The translations under genes were made by a program, and so were the position numbers. Below the pieces are notes generated by a model. That model made no database searches. It saw nothing but the letters and a program-made list of their open reading frames with translations, and had not been told where the DNA came from. This document shows, piece by piece, positions 1 through 9,989 of a stretch of 64,000 nt of DNA. Origin of the DNA: Echiichthys vipera (taxonomy: Eukaryota; Chordata; Actinopteri; Perciformes; Trachinidae); assembly GCA_963691815.1 (NCBI GenBank), contig OY829656.1, forward strand, positions 3,544,910 to 3,608,909, read 5' to 3'. Positions within the stretch are counted from its first letter, which is position 1. Every line of letters begins with the position of its first letter.

Positions 1-240
1 TGAAATGTTTTCGTCGAGTCAAGCTAACAGCGGCTAACTGCAGCTAACAACGGCTAACAGCGGCTAACAGCAGCTAACAGCAGCTAATAGTGGCTAACAG
101 CAGCTTACAGTTTCTAACAGCAGCTAACAGTGGCTAACAGTGGTTAACAGCAGCTAACAGTGGCTAACAGCATTTAACAGTGGCTAACAGCAAATAACAG
201 CGGCTAACAGCAGCTAACAGCAGCTAACAGCGGCTAGCAT
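1..240. repeat. 10-bp minisatellite (CTAACAGCAG type)
   Basis: About 23 tandem copies of CTAACAGCAG/CTAACAGCGG with scattered substitutions. It lies in a tjap1 intron and continues to the window edge. Confidence 0.9.
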
Positions 241-949
241 TCATTTTAAAATGAAAGCAGAGCGGATGAAACAGGTGCAGGAGAGGATTCAAACCTTTTG
301 CACCAGTGAGCTACACTAGGTTAGCTTAGCATAGCGTAGCTTAGCCCTGCTGCTGACGACGATATGAACAATACAGATGATTTGCTTCACCTTTGAGGAT
401 GATTTTATTCCGCAGAATAAAAATAAACATCTGATAAAAGTTTAACAAACTGGACCCGAAACTCCTCCGGCTGAGCTTCATTCACAAAAACCAGCGAGTC
501 AAAAGATAAACAGACACATTTATGAGGCAGAAACAGGAGAGAGCGAGAAAACTGAGGAGGAGGAGGAGGATGGAGAGATGTCGGGTATGAAGGAGGAGGA
601 AGAACATGAATGAAACGCAACTGCATGAACCCATGTCTGACTGACGGCAGCCTGATGAAGGTGAAGATGGAGGTGATGAAGATGAGTGAGTCCGTCACAG
701 AGCAGCGTGAGCAAGAGGAGAAAAAAGATGAAGAAGGAGATCAGACAATCGGACAAACAGGAAGTTCACTTTCAACAAACCTCAAACTCGTTTTTAACAG
801 CTGGACGTTAAAGTCGCGTTTTATCTGAAATAAAACAACGTGACAAAGTTTCCACGGCAACAATAACGAACTCATTCTTTGCATTAAATGTACAAATGTC
901 TGTTTTTGCTGGAGAAGTCGTATTTTATTTGTTAGAAACGTCGGAATAT
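241..949. other. tjap1 intron sequence, nothing recognised
   Basis: Unique-looking intronic DNA with purine-rich stretches (555-745). Short reading frames here show no family resemblance or plausible splice framing. Confidence 0.5.
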
Positions 950-1540
950 TTTCATCATATTTCACTAGAAAAACCGTAAATGTTTTCTACAAAAGTCGTA
1001 ATTGTTCGCTAGAAAATAAGTGATATTTTGTATAAATACTGATATAGTAATATTTCGCTACAAAAAAAGTCGTATCTTTTTTCTAAAAAAGTAGCATTAT
1101 TTTGTAGTAATAGTTGCAATTGTTTACTACAAAATTCATAATATTTCCCAATAAAAGTCGTAATGTTTCGCAACAAAAGTTTTTTCTAGAAAAGCTTGTA
1201 CGCTAAATTTGTTCGCTAGAAAAAAAGTAATATTTTGTAGTAATTGTTCAAGAGCCGTAATACTTTATTACAAAAGTAGCATCTTTTTCTCTTTTTGTTC
1301 GCTACAAAAGTCGTAATTGTTTGCTAGAAAATAAGTACTAAGTGTTCTCTACAAGAGTAACATTTCACTGGAAAAGTCGTATTTTTTTTTGCTAGAAACG
1401 TTGGAATATGCGACAAGTCGTATTTGGCCAGAAAAACGGTAATTGTAAGTAGTAATATTTCGTAGTAATAGTTTCCTACAAAAGCCGTAATATTTTATGT
1501 CAAAAGTAGCGACTGTTTGCTCGAAAAGTTGTAATATTTC
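950..1540. repeat. degenerate AT-rich tandem repeat
   Basis: Roughly 25-30-bp degenerate units built on CTACAAAAGTCGTAATATTT and TTCGCTAGAAAA. Copies differ strongly, so the array is old. Confidence 0.7.
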
Positions 1541-1753
1541 GAGGATTGATGTGTTGGTTAAATGATTAATTATATTTCATGTGATAAGAGAGTTTGTTTA
1601 TTTCACTCTATGTTTATATGAGAGGGTCACCGTGGCAACGAGGTCACCGTTAATAGACTGCCTCGCAGTGACTCCTGACCTGTTTGTCCTGCTTTTCCAC
1701 AGGAAATCAATACAACAGCCCAGTGTGTGAGTGAGTCATCGACCGGTTATTGA

Positions 1754-1754
<1 letters not shown>

Positions 1755-1796
<42 letters not shown>
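1755..1796. repeat. CA microsatellite
   Basis: About 21 uninterrupted CA units in the last tjap1 intron of the window. Confidence 0.95.
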
Positions 1797-1798
<2 letters not shown>

Positions 1799-1883
1799 TA
1801 TTTCACTTCTTTCCTGGTGATAATAATATTATATTAAGTAATTCATAAATACGGTGAAGAATGGTGCGGAGGTCAAAGGTTAC

Positions 1884-1950
1884 CAGAGCGTGAAGCTTCT
1901 CCTCCAGATCCTGATTGGCTCTTTGAGACGCCGTGTAGCTGTTCTGGAGT
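1884..1950 (-). CDS. tjap1: tjap1 coiled-coil exon, last one in the window
   Basis: 67 bp encoding LQNSYTASQRANQDLEEKL followed by HAL, almost identical to human LQNSYTASQRTNQELEDKL. The acceptor is CTCTCTCACAG, and its pyrimidine tract is the adjoining 320-bp GA/CT array. The donor is CTG|GTAACC, phase 0. The next human exon is not recognisable between 1 and 1883, so the gene continues out of the window. Confidence 0.93.
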
Positions 1951-1973
1951 CTGTGAGAGAGAGAGAGAGAGAG

Positions 1974-2010
<37 letters not shown>

Positions 2011-2054
2011 AGAGGGGGAGAGGGGGAGAGAGAGAGAGAGAGAGAGGGGGAGAG

Positions 2055-2108
<54 letters not shown>

Positions 2109-2222
2109 AGAGAGAGGAGAGAGAGAGAGAGAAGGAGAGAGAGAGAGGGAGAGAAAGGGAGAGAGGGAGAGAGAGAAAGAGAGAGAGAGAGAGGGAGAGA
2201 GAGAGAGGGAGAGAGAGGGGGG

Positions 2223-2270
<48 letters not shown>

Positions 2271-5200
2271 GAGAAGAATAAATAAATAAATGAAAATAAT
2301 AAAAAACAAAACGTCCGAGAGACGCGACAGCACGCCGCCCTCCGACCTTTGACCTCCTCTCACCTGCGGAACTTGTCCCTCATCTTGTCCAGGTCGTCTC
2401 GGGTGCGGCTGAGCTCCGCCTCCATGTAGTGGCGGCTGCCGTCAAACTCCGCCTCCATGGCCTCCATCTTGTGGGTGGAGAGAGAGAGGCGGCGCTGCAG
2501 GTCCTCATTCTGCTGCTGGAGGATTCTGGGTAACGGGAAGAAGGTTTTATATCAAATAAGCTTTTCTATTTTAAATTGTGTCCAGGTAAATTATAAAGCT
2601 TTTCCAGCCCCCTCACAGCTGCGGGAAACTAATCTACAGATACGCTGTGAACTACATTTAAACTGTGTTTTGTGACACGATAAAGATATAAATGAAATAC
2701 AATCTTTGTTTGCTGAAAGCACCTGATCCGAAACGCAAAATTCAAGCATTTTCAAGGATTTCAAACACCTGAACAAACACTGAATCACGTTTTAAAGTGG
2801 TCGTTCATGCACTGGATTAGAGTTGAGACGTATTTAACTAATTAAATTACCGTATTTTCCGCACTATAAGGTGCATAGAATAGACGCTACAGTCGAGGCT
2901 GGGGTTACAAGTTCAAGTTCAAGCTTGTCCTCCAGCTGCAGCCGTCTCGCTCTGTTCCCTCTAAACTCTGTTTAGTCTTCTTTACTTGGTGCAGGTCGTC
3001 GTGTTGCTTCCTCCACTTCCGCACCATTGATTGGTTCATGTTAAACTCTCTGGCTGCTGCTCTATTCCCGTGTTCTACTGCGTGACTAATGGCCTTGAGT
3101 GTAAACTCTGCGTCGTAAGCGTGTCTCTTAACAGGAGCCATTTTGGGCTCTTTACACAAACACACACATGGAAATGAAACGGCACGCTTCACACAGTCGT
3201 ATATCTCAACATGCACCGCGCGTTACTTCTTCTACGGGGGAAAATAGAGTCGGCGGCTGCTCACCGTAGTTGGAGACCTGTTGTGGCTCAATATTGGTCC
3301 ATATATAAGGAGCACCGGGTTATAAGGCGCACTGACGGCTTTTGAGACATTTGAAGGTTTTTACGTGCAACTTATAGTGCGGGAAATACGGTGCTAATAA
3401 ACTGAATTGTCAAACTGTTGTGTAGTTATTTTGATAGAAAATTAAATTGTTTTTGCAGTGAAACAGATTAAAAACCACACGTTCAGTCTTTTTTGCTGCA
3501 GCAGAGTCTCACCTGATCCTGTCGGAGTCTGTTAAATAGTCTGTTTTGGCTTTTTACTTTTTTTAACTCACGCATTTTATTTAATTACGTGTTAAATAAT
3601 CGTGTAGTTCGTTTGTGTCGGTGTCTTTTGGGACCCGTCTTTGTTTTATGTAACTGTAGAATCTGTGATTGTGGTTACATGTAAACATTTATAAAAGGTA
3701 ATAAAATGCGTCTAAAACTCAAAAAAACAAATAATAATAATAATAATATACAGACTGTTGTGTGGTTATTTTGATGGAAAATTGAATTGTTTTTGCAGTG
3801 AAACAGATTAAAAACCACACGTTCAGTATTGTTTGCTGCAGCAGAGTCTCACCTGATCCTGTCGGAGTCTGAAAGAGCCTCCTGGAAACACAAACACACA
3901 AACTTTTAACGAAACAAAGTCTCATTAACAACGTCACACACATTTAATACAAACACAGTATGAGCAGATGTTTAAATCAGGTCGAGTTCAACGCTTTAAA
4001 ATTATCTAAAATCGAGGGTTTCAGAGTCAAAAGCTGTTTCCTTTCACCTTCATTTACTTGATTACTTTCGTTATTTGATCCATGATCTTAATATAATCTC
4101 ATCTCATCTCATCTTCAGCCTCTTATCCGCGGTCGGGTCTCGGGGGCAGCAGCTCTAGCAGGGGACCCCAAACTTCCCTTTCCCGGGCCACATTAACCAG
4201 CTCTAACTGGGGGATCCTGAGGCGTTCCCAGGCCAGTGTGGAGATCTAATCTCTCCACCTGGTCCTGGGTCTTCCCCGAGGCCTCCTCCCAGCTGGACCT
4301 GCCTGGAACACCTCCCTAGGGAGGCGCCCAGGGTTCATCCTTACCAGATGATCCTGAACCACCTCAACTGGCTCCTTTCAACGCAAAGGAGCAGCGGCTC
4401 TACTCCGAGTTCCTCACGGATGCTGAACTTCTCCCCCTCTCTCTAAGGGAGACTCCAGCCCCCCTCCTGAGGAAACACATTTGAGACGCTTGGACCTGGA
4501 CCTGGTTGTTTGGGTCCTGACCCAGCTTTCAGGACCACAGGTGAGGGTAGGAACCAGGACTGAGCGGTAGATCCAGAGCTTTGTCTTCCTCAGCTCTCTT
4601 TTCATCACAACGGTGCGGTAGAGCGACTGCAGCTCCGCCCCCGCTGCTCCGATTCTACGGCCAAACTCACGCTCCATCGTATTTATTTAGTATTTATTTC
4701 TGTTTTCATTTATTTATATATTTATTCATTTATTTGCGTATTTCGGTTTTACTTTAGTTATACATTTATTCATTCATTTAGTTCTGTATTTTCTAATTTA
4801 TTTCTGTTTTAATTTATGAATTTATGTATTAATTTATTTTATGCATTTAGTTTTTTTAAACGTTTATTCATGCAATTGTTTATTTATTCATTTATTTTAT
4901 GCATTTATTCAAATATTGTTTTGTTTGTTTTTTTTAATCAATTTATGCATTAATGTATTTATTCATGTATTTACTAATGTATTTATACATGTGGTTTTTA
5001 TTTTAGACACATTTATTCATGCAATTATTTAATTATTCATTTATTTCAGCATTTACTTATTTATTCCTGTATTTGTTTATGTCATTATTTATTATTTATT
5101 GAGACTTAAGTCGTGTTTAATCCTCCACAGTTCATGACGGAGCCTTTAAAAAGTGCATTTCACTTTTTCTAATTTCAGAAAAACACGCGAATCGAACCAG

Positions 5201-6014
5201 GAAGTGTCGACATGGAGGAGATATGACTCTGCGTGCACGTAGGGCCAAAGTGTTTGGAATAATACATATATTTTATTATTATTGATCGATCCACAGCAGA
5301 ATATAAACAACAAACAACCTGACAGGACATTTAAATGATCATTATTATTATTATTATTGATCACATGACGCACGTGTGTCAGGTCAGTGAATGAGACACT
5401 GATGATGTTTCCTGTTCTTTCCATCGATCTCTGTCGACGTATGGAAACCGTCACGTCCCAGCATGCAGCGGGGTTTTTTCAACACGATGGATGTTCTCAG
5501 CCGATCGACTGTGAAATCGATAACGCCCTCGCCGTGACTCTGAGCGGGGAAAAGGCCGATCAGATGCTGTGTGTGTGTGTTGTGCGGGCGCTCTGAGGTT
5601 TAGTTAGAGACGCTTTATCAGCTTCCTGAAGTGTTGTTATCGGTGATCGATGGCGAGCGAGCAGAGATTAAAAGATAAACTCGTTTTTCATCCGCTGACC
5701 TTTGTGCCGGTGCATTCTGGGTAATTCAGGGAGTAGTGCTGCCGTCAGACGAGACGTTTAAACTTGATTTATCACTTTAATGTGGAGTGGAGAGAAAACA
5801 GGGTTTTAAAGTGTTTGTGTTCAGAGAGAGGGAGGAGGAGGAGAGAGGGAGAGAGAGAGAGAGAGAGAGAGAAGAGGAGGGAGGAGGAGGAGGAGGAGAG
5901 AGAGAGAGAAGAGGAGAGAAGAGGAGGAGGAGAGAGAGAGAGAAGAGGAGGAGAGAGAGAAGAGGAAGAGAGTGAGAGAGAGAGAGAGAGAGAAGAGGAG
6001 GAGGAGGAGAGAGA

Positions 6015-6063
<49 letters not shown>

Positions 6064-8707
6064 GGAGGAGAGAGGGAGGAGAGAGAAGGAGGAGGAAGAG
6101 GAGGAGGAGGAGAGAGAGGAGGAAGAGGAGGAGGAGGAGAGAGAGGAGGAGGAGGAGAGAGAGAGAGAGGTGAGGAGGAGGAGGGAGGGAGGGAGGGAGG
6201 GAGAGGAGGAGAGAGAGAGAGAAGAGGAGGAGGAGAGAGAGAAGAGGAGGAGGAGGAGAGAGAGGAGGAGAGAGAGAAGAGGAGGAGAGAGAGAAGAGGA
6301 GGAGGAGAGAGAAGAGGAGGAGGAAGAGAGAGAGAAGAGGAGGAAGAGGAGGAGAGAGCGAAGAGGAGGAGAGAGAGAGAAGAGGAGGAGGAGGAGAGAG
6401 AGAGAAGAGGAGGAGGAGGAGAGAGAGAAGAGGAGGAGGAGGAGAGAGAGAAGAGGAGGAGGAGGAGAGAGAGAGAAGAGGAGGAGGAGGAGGAGAGAGA
6501 GAGAAGAGGAGGAGGAGGAGGAGAGAGAGAGAAGAGGAGGAGGAGAGAGAGAGAAGAGGAGGAGGAGAGAGAGAAGAGGAGGAGGAGGAGAGAGAGAGAA
6601 GAGGAGGAGAGAGAGAGAAGAGGAGGAAGAGGAGGAGGAGGAGAGAAAAAGAGAAGAGGAGGAGGAGGAGGAGAGAGAGAAGAGGAGGAAGAGGAGGAGA
6701 GAGAGAAGAGGAGGAGAGAGAGAGAAGAGGAGGATGAGGAGAGAGAGAGAAGAGGAGGATGAGGAGAGAGAGAGAATAGGAGGAAGAGGAGGAGAGAGAG
6801 AAGGAGAGAGAGAGAAGAGGAGGAGGAGGAGAGAGAGAGAAGAGGAGGAGGAGGAGAGAGAGAGAAGAGGAGGAGGAGGAGGAGAGAGAAAGAGGAGGAG
6901 GAGGAGAGAGAAGGGGAGGAGGAGGAGAGAGAGAAGGGGAGGAGGAGGAGAGAGAGAGAAGAGGAGGAGGAGGAGAGAGAGAGAAGAGGAGGAGGAGGAG
7001 AGAGAGAGAAGAGGAGGAGGAGGAGGAGAGAGAAAGAGGAGGAGGAGGAGAGAGAAGGGGAGGAGGAGGAGAGAGAGAAGGGGAGGAGGAGGAGAGAGAG
7101 AAGAGGAGGAGGAGGAGGTAGAAGAGAGAAGAGGAGAGAGAGAGAGAAGAGGAGAAGAGAGGAGGAGGAGGAGGAGGAGGAGAGAGAAAGAGAAGAGGGA
7201 AGAGGAGGAGGAGGAGAGAGAAGAGGAGGAGGAGGAGAGAGAAAGAGAAGAGGAGGAGGAGGAGAAAGAGGAGGAAGAGGAGGAGAAAGAGAGAAGAGGA
7301 GGAGGAGGAGAGAGAGAGAGAGAAGAGGAAGAGGAGGAGGAGAGAGAAGGAGGAAGAGTAAGAGAGAGAGAAGAGGAGGAGGAGGAGGAGAGAGAGAGGA
7401 AAGAGGAGGAGGAGGAAGAGAGAGAGAGAGAGAGAGAGGAGGTGTGTCCTCCTCTGACCTACCTTGATGTGCGACAGAAGACACTGATTAGAAACTGGTC
7501 TGTGTTTCTCCTGAACCTCCATCTTTACTCCTCTGCTCGTCCTCTTCACCTCCTTTTTAGGCCCCGCCCTACATGTGATGTCACCAGGCCCCGCCCTCTC
7601 TGGGATGTTGCCATGCCCCGCCCTCCCTGTGATGTCACCGGGCCCCGCCCTCTCTGTGATGTTGCCATGCCCCGCCCTCCCTGTGATGTCACCAGGCCCC
7701 GCCCGTTCCTCCTGCGCGGGCTCGTAACAGCTGCCGGGCCGCCGCATCGACGCAACCCAGTCGTCCCAGCGCCGAGTCCGGCCCGGGGTGGCGCCCTCCG
7801 CCTGCTGCGTCCTCTGGGAGTGGCGGCGGCGCTGAGGGGCGGGGCTTACGTGCTCACTGGATGTCGTCCTGCCTAGCATCGTGAGGCGGGCGGGGCTAAG
7901 GACCTGACAGGTGATCTCGTCCAGGAAACTGGAGAAGCGGACCTTCTCCTCCAGAACCTGCATCTTCCAGTTCCAGTTAGTCCTGCAGGGGGACGACGGG
8001 TCCGAGGAACGCCGCCTGGCTGGCTTCCGCTGATCCGACCGGTCAAGAGAGCGCGTAGGGGGAAGGAGGCCGCCGCCGCCACGACCCCTGCTGTCATCAA
8101 GCAGCTCCACTGACTTCGACTTCCTGATGATGTCGTAGGCGTGCTCCACGCCCAGCGAGGCCGGCTGCTTCAGGATGCCCTTCGGAGGCGTGGCGGTTTG
8201 CGTCCGGTGAGAGATTTGGCGCTCTCCTTTGAGGCTGCTTGCGGGGAGGGGCTTCTTCGCTGCGGCGGGGCTTCGGTGAGTTGGAAAACCCTCGCTGCCA
8301 CTACTGATGTAGTGATTTGCTGCACGGCGAGGATTCGTGGTGACGCCCACCGCCGCGGTTCTGGTCCGGGTGGGCCGCTGGCTGATGAAGAGTGGCGGCG
8401 GCGACGGGATACAGAGCTCCAGGCTGGACAGACTTGAGATGTCAAGCTCGCTGTCAGAGAGCACGAGCGGCGAGGTTGGGACGCCATGCCGTGACCCTGT
8501 TCTGTGCGGCTGTTTAGGGGCGGCGGCGTGGAGGTGGGTGAGGGGGCGCAAAGGGTGCGGAGGAGCGTTTAGAGTGTGTTGCTTTACCTGATTGATGTCG
8601 TGCTGCGGCGCAGGTGCAGGCGTGGCGACGGGCAGGGCGTGGCGCGTCTCACGGTGCTGCGGCGGAGCCTTGCGGTACGGCTTCCTGGCCGGGGCCGCGC
8701 TCGTCAT
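1884..8707 (-). CDS. tjap1: tjap1, tight junction-associated protein 1 (C-terminal exons outside window)
   Basis: Spliced minus-strand gene; the coding exons in the window are 8707-7463, 3881-3853, 2525-2364 and 1950-1884, giving 501 residues with all phases compatible (0, 2, 2, 0). The protein starts MTSAAPARKPYRKAPP, nearly the start of human TJAP1 (PILT). After a long proline/serine-rich region come EALSDSDRI and a coiled coil that includes KMRDKFRRLQNSYTASQR, all collinear with the human protein. Known family role: a cytoplasmic coiled-coil protein recruited to tight junctions and the trans-Golgi. BEGAIN is the paralogue; the coiled coil alone resembles both, but the N-terminus and the dlk2 neighbour favour TJAP1. 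The rest of the coiled coil and the conserved C-terminus must lie before base 1. The unusual point is the 415-codon first coding exon. Identity is confident; exon ends are inferred from splice consensus. Confidence 0.93.
1953..2275. repeat. GA-rich microsatellite array
   Basis: About 320 bp of GA/GGGA repeats. On the tjap1 sense strand it is an almost pure pyrimidine run that ends directly at the acceptor of the 1884-1950 exon. Confidence 0.95.
2364..2525 (-). CDS. tjap1: tjap1 coiled-coil exon
   Basis: 162 bp encoding ILQQQNEDLQRR through DKMRDKFR, a heptad-rich coiled coil. The acceptor is TTACCCAG and the donor CGCAG|GTGAGA. It corresponds to human TJAP1 residues starting LLQEENEELRRR. 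The segment THKMEAMEAEFDGSRHYMEA resembles BEGAIN more than human TJAP1, consistent with an ancestral state before the paralogues diverged. Confidence 0.92.
2850..3391 (-). mobile_element. pogo/Tigger-like DNA transposon remnant
   Basis: 542 bp with terminal inverted repeats CCGTATTTTCCGCACTATAA and TTATAGTGCGGGAAATACGG, flanked by TA and TG (a probable TA target duplication with one change). A minus-strand frame (3138-2905) reads MAPVKRHAYDAEFTLKAI, followed by GNRAAAREFN and MVRKWRKQ. This is the helix-turn-helix of pogo/CENP-B-type transposases. The DDE catalytic part is absent, so the element is non-autonomous. It sits inside a tjap1 intron. Confidence 0.8.
3413..3531. repeat. partial duplication of the tjap1 microexon region
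   Basis: About 119 bp nearly identical to 3753-3871, carrying the intronic flank, the donor and the last 19 of 29 bases of the microexon. The acceptor side is missing (sequence switches to TTAAATAG). Confidence 0.85.
3853..3881 (-). CDS. tjap1: tjap1 29-bp microexon
   Basis: The microexon encodes EALSDSDRI plus two bases of an arginine codon, matching human EPLTDAERM. It is bounded by a TTTCCAG acceptor and a CAG|GTGAGA donor on the minus strand. It starts in phase 0, as the 415-codon exon requires, and ends in phase 2, as the next exon requires. A truncated second copy of its donor half lies at 3513-3531. Confidence 0.9.
4095..4677 (-). mobile_element. 5'-truncated non-LTR retrotransposon (reverse transcriptase 3' end)
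   Basis: A minus-strand frame reads MEREFGRRIGAAGAELQSLY, then RTVVMKREL and LVPTLTCG. This is the C-terminal end of a widespread fish LINE open reading frame 2, followed by the decayed 3' part and an (ATCTC)n tail at 4095-4115. Frameshifted and inactive. I cannot assign the clade with certainty. Confidence 0.75.
4680..5110. repeat. AT-rich TTTATTCAT low-complexity tract
   Basis: Degenerate TTTATTCATTTATT repeats, with no coding signal. Confidence 0.7.
5822..7441. repeat. 1.6-kb polypurine (GAGGA/GAGA) array
   Basis: Almost pure G+A on the plus strand, built from GAGGAGGAG blocks alternating with GAGAGAGA. It is pyrimidine-only on the tjap1 sense strand and begins about 20 bases inside the intron after the 415-codon exon. 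Long open frames in five frames are by-products of composition. Confidence 0.97.
7463..8707 (-). CDS. tjap1: tjap1 first coding exon (415 codons)
   Basis: The start codon at 8707-8705 is chosen because the following residues match the human TJAP1 N-terminus. An upstream in-frame ATG at 8809 lies beyond a good splice acceptor (pyrimidine run plus CAG before 8747), so transcripts probably begin this exon at 8747 with 40 nt of leader. The exon ends AAG|GTAGGT, a strong donor, in phase 0. Visible segments: a serine/aspartate-rich stretch near residues 80-96; GILK at 177-180; a basic serine-rich stretch at 195-240; KVRFSSFLDEITCQVLSP at 255-272; and a 9-residue tandem repeat RAGPGDITG/RAGHGNITE at 335-385, encoded by a 27-bp repeat at 7553-7705. 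It is largely low in predicted order. Human TJAP1 lacks this stretch as far as I recall. A retained intron is unlikely, given 1245 nt of open frame and a phase-matched donor. Confidence 0.88.
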
Positions 8708-8857
8708 CCTGGGCCCTACTTCCTTCCCTTCTGTCAGTCTGTCAGTCCTGCCAGCAGAAGAAGAGTTAGAAACACGACGCCCGCCGAATGCCCGCCAACC
8801 TCCAACCACAACGCCACAACATCAACTGGACTCTGTCACTGCTGTCACCCTCTCCAT

Positions 8858-8866
<9 letters not shown>

Positions 8867-8894
<28 letters not shown>
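8867..8894. repeat. CT microsatellite
   Basis: CT dinucleotide run upstream of the first tjap1 coding exon acceptor. Confidence 0.9.
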
Positions 8895-8898
<4 letters not shown>

Positions 8899-8944
8899 CA
8901 GATCAATGCTCGGTCGCCCCTCATCAACATCAAACGCGCCTCCC

Positions 8945-9422
8945 TCTCTGCACACACCTGCACGTGTCTTTGTGTCTTTGTGAGGACCAGGCTGGAGGCG
9001 CGACACTGAGGCTCAATAAAAACAACACTTGTCCTCACAAATAACAAGACGGACGTAACAAATGTCAAGTGTATCACAGGTCCTTACGGGTGTGTGCGTG
9101 GATTCTTGTACTCGTACCTTTGTGAGGACCAGATCATCATTGTGAGGACATTTTCAACAACGTCGCACTGTGTCGGTCGCCATAAAGTCGGCTCCGTCAT
9201 AAAGGTGTATGAGGGTCGAGGTTTGGGTTAAGCAAAGTAAACATGACGGTGTGTGTGTGTGTGTGTGTGTATGTGTGTGTGTGTGTGTGTGTTGCTTTGT
9301 GAGGACCAAGTGTCACAACACCACTGTGAGGACATTTTGCATCTCTGTAAAAAGTACTTTCACTTAGGAGGTCCAAAACATCTATGAATGGTGGTCCTCA
9401 CAAGCGTGTTAATACATGTACT

Positions 9423-9477
<55 letters not shown>

Positions 9478-9480
9478 AAA
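8945..9480. repeat. TTTGTGAGGACCA repeats with GT microsatellites
   Basis: At least five copies of a TTTGTGAGGACC motif or its complement (GTCCTCACAAA), plus GT runs at 9249-9292 and 9425-9475. Common dispersed fish repeat DNA; no gene seen. Confidence 0.6.
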
Positions 9481-9989
9481 GAGAGAGCGCCTCAGGCTGC
9501 ACATTGATCTCAATTTGTTTCCAGAACAGGAAGTGCACTTCCATTGATCTGAATGAGGCCAGCATTAGCATGTCAGCATTAGCCTGTTAATATGAATGAC
9601 ACAGAGCAGGGCTAACGCAAGCTAGCACAGGCTAACATGCTAACAACAGAACAACAGCACACCCCCCCGGCATGAATAAAATAATACACAAATATTATAA
9701 ATACTGTTTTCGACTGGTCTGATGCGTTTTGCTGTCATGACTGAACGGTCTGTTTCTGCTCTATTTAGAGTTTGTCTACGTCACATGGTCACGTTCAGGC
9801 CCGAGGGAACCAATGACGAGCTATCGATCACTGTGTGACTTCCTGTGTGACAAACACACAAACACACTAAATACTGTCGAACAAACAAACAAACAGGAGG
9901 AAATAGTGACTTTGTTGACATGGATGGAGCACCGAAGGGGCCTGCCAGGCACACAAAAACACAAACTGTTGTAGAAATAATACAAAAAC

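Noticed and set aside
5764..7876. Open frames rich in Arg/Glu/Gly or Ser/Leu/Pro (332, 570 and 634 codons), and the extension of the tjap1 frame past 7463
   Set aside because: Composition of the polypurine tract. The tjap1 exon ends at a strong donor (AAG|GTAGGT) before it.
8708..8809. Upstream in-frame ATG for tjap1 (34 extra residues)
   Set aside because: It lies beyond a good acceptor at 8747, and the human protein starts at the downstream methionine.
8592..9044. Plus-strand frames over the tjap1 exon
   Set aside because: Shadow frames of the GC-rich minus-strand coding exon.
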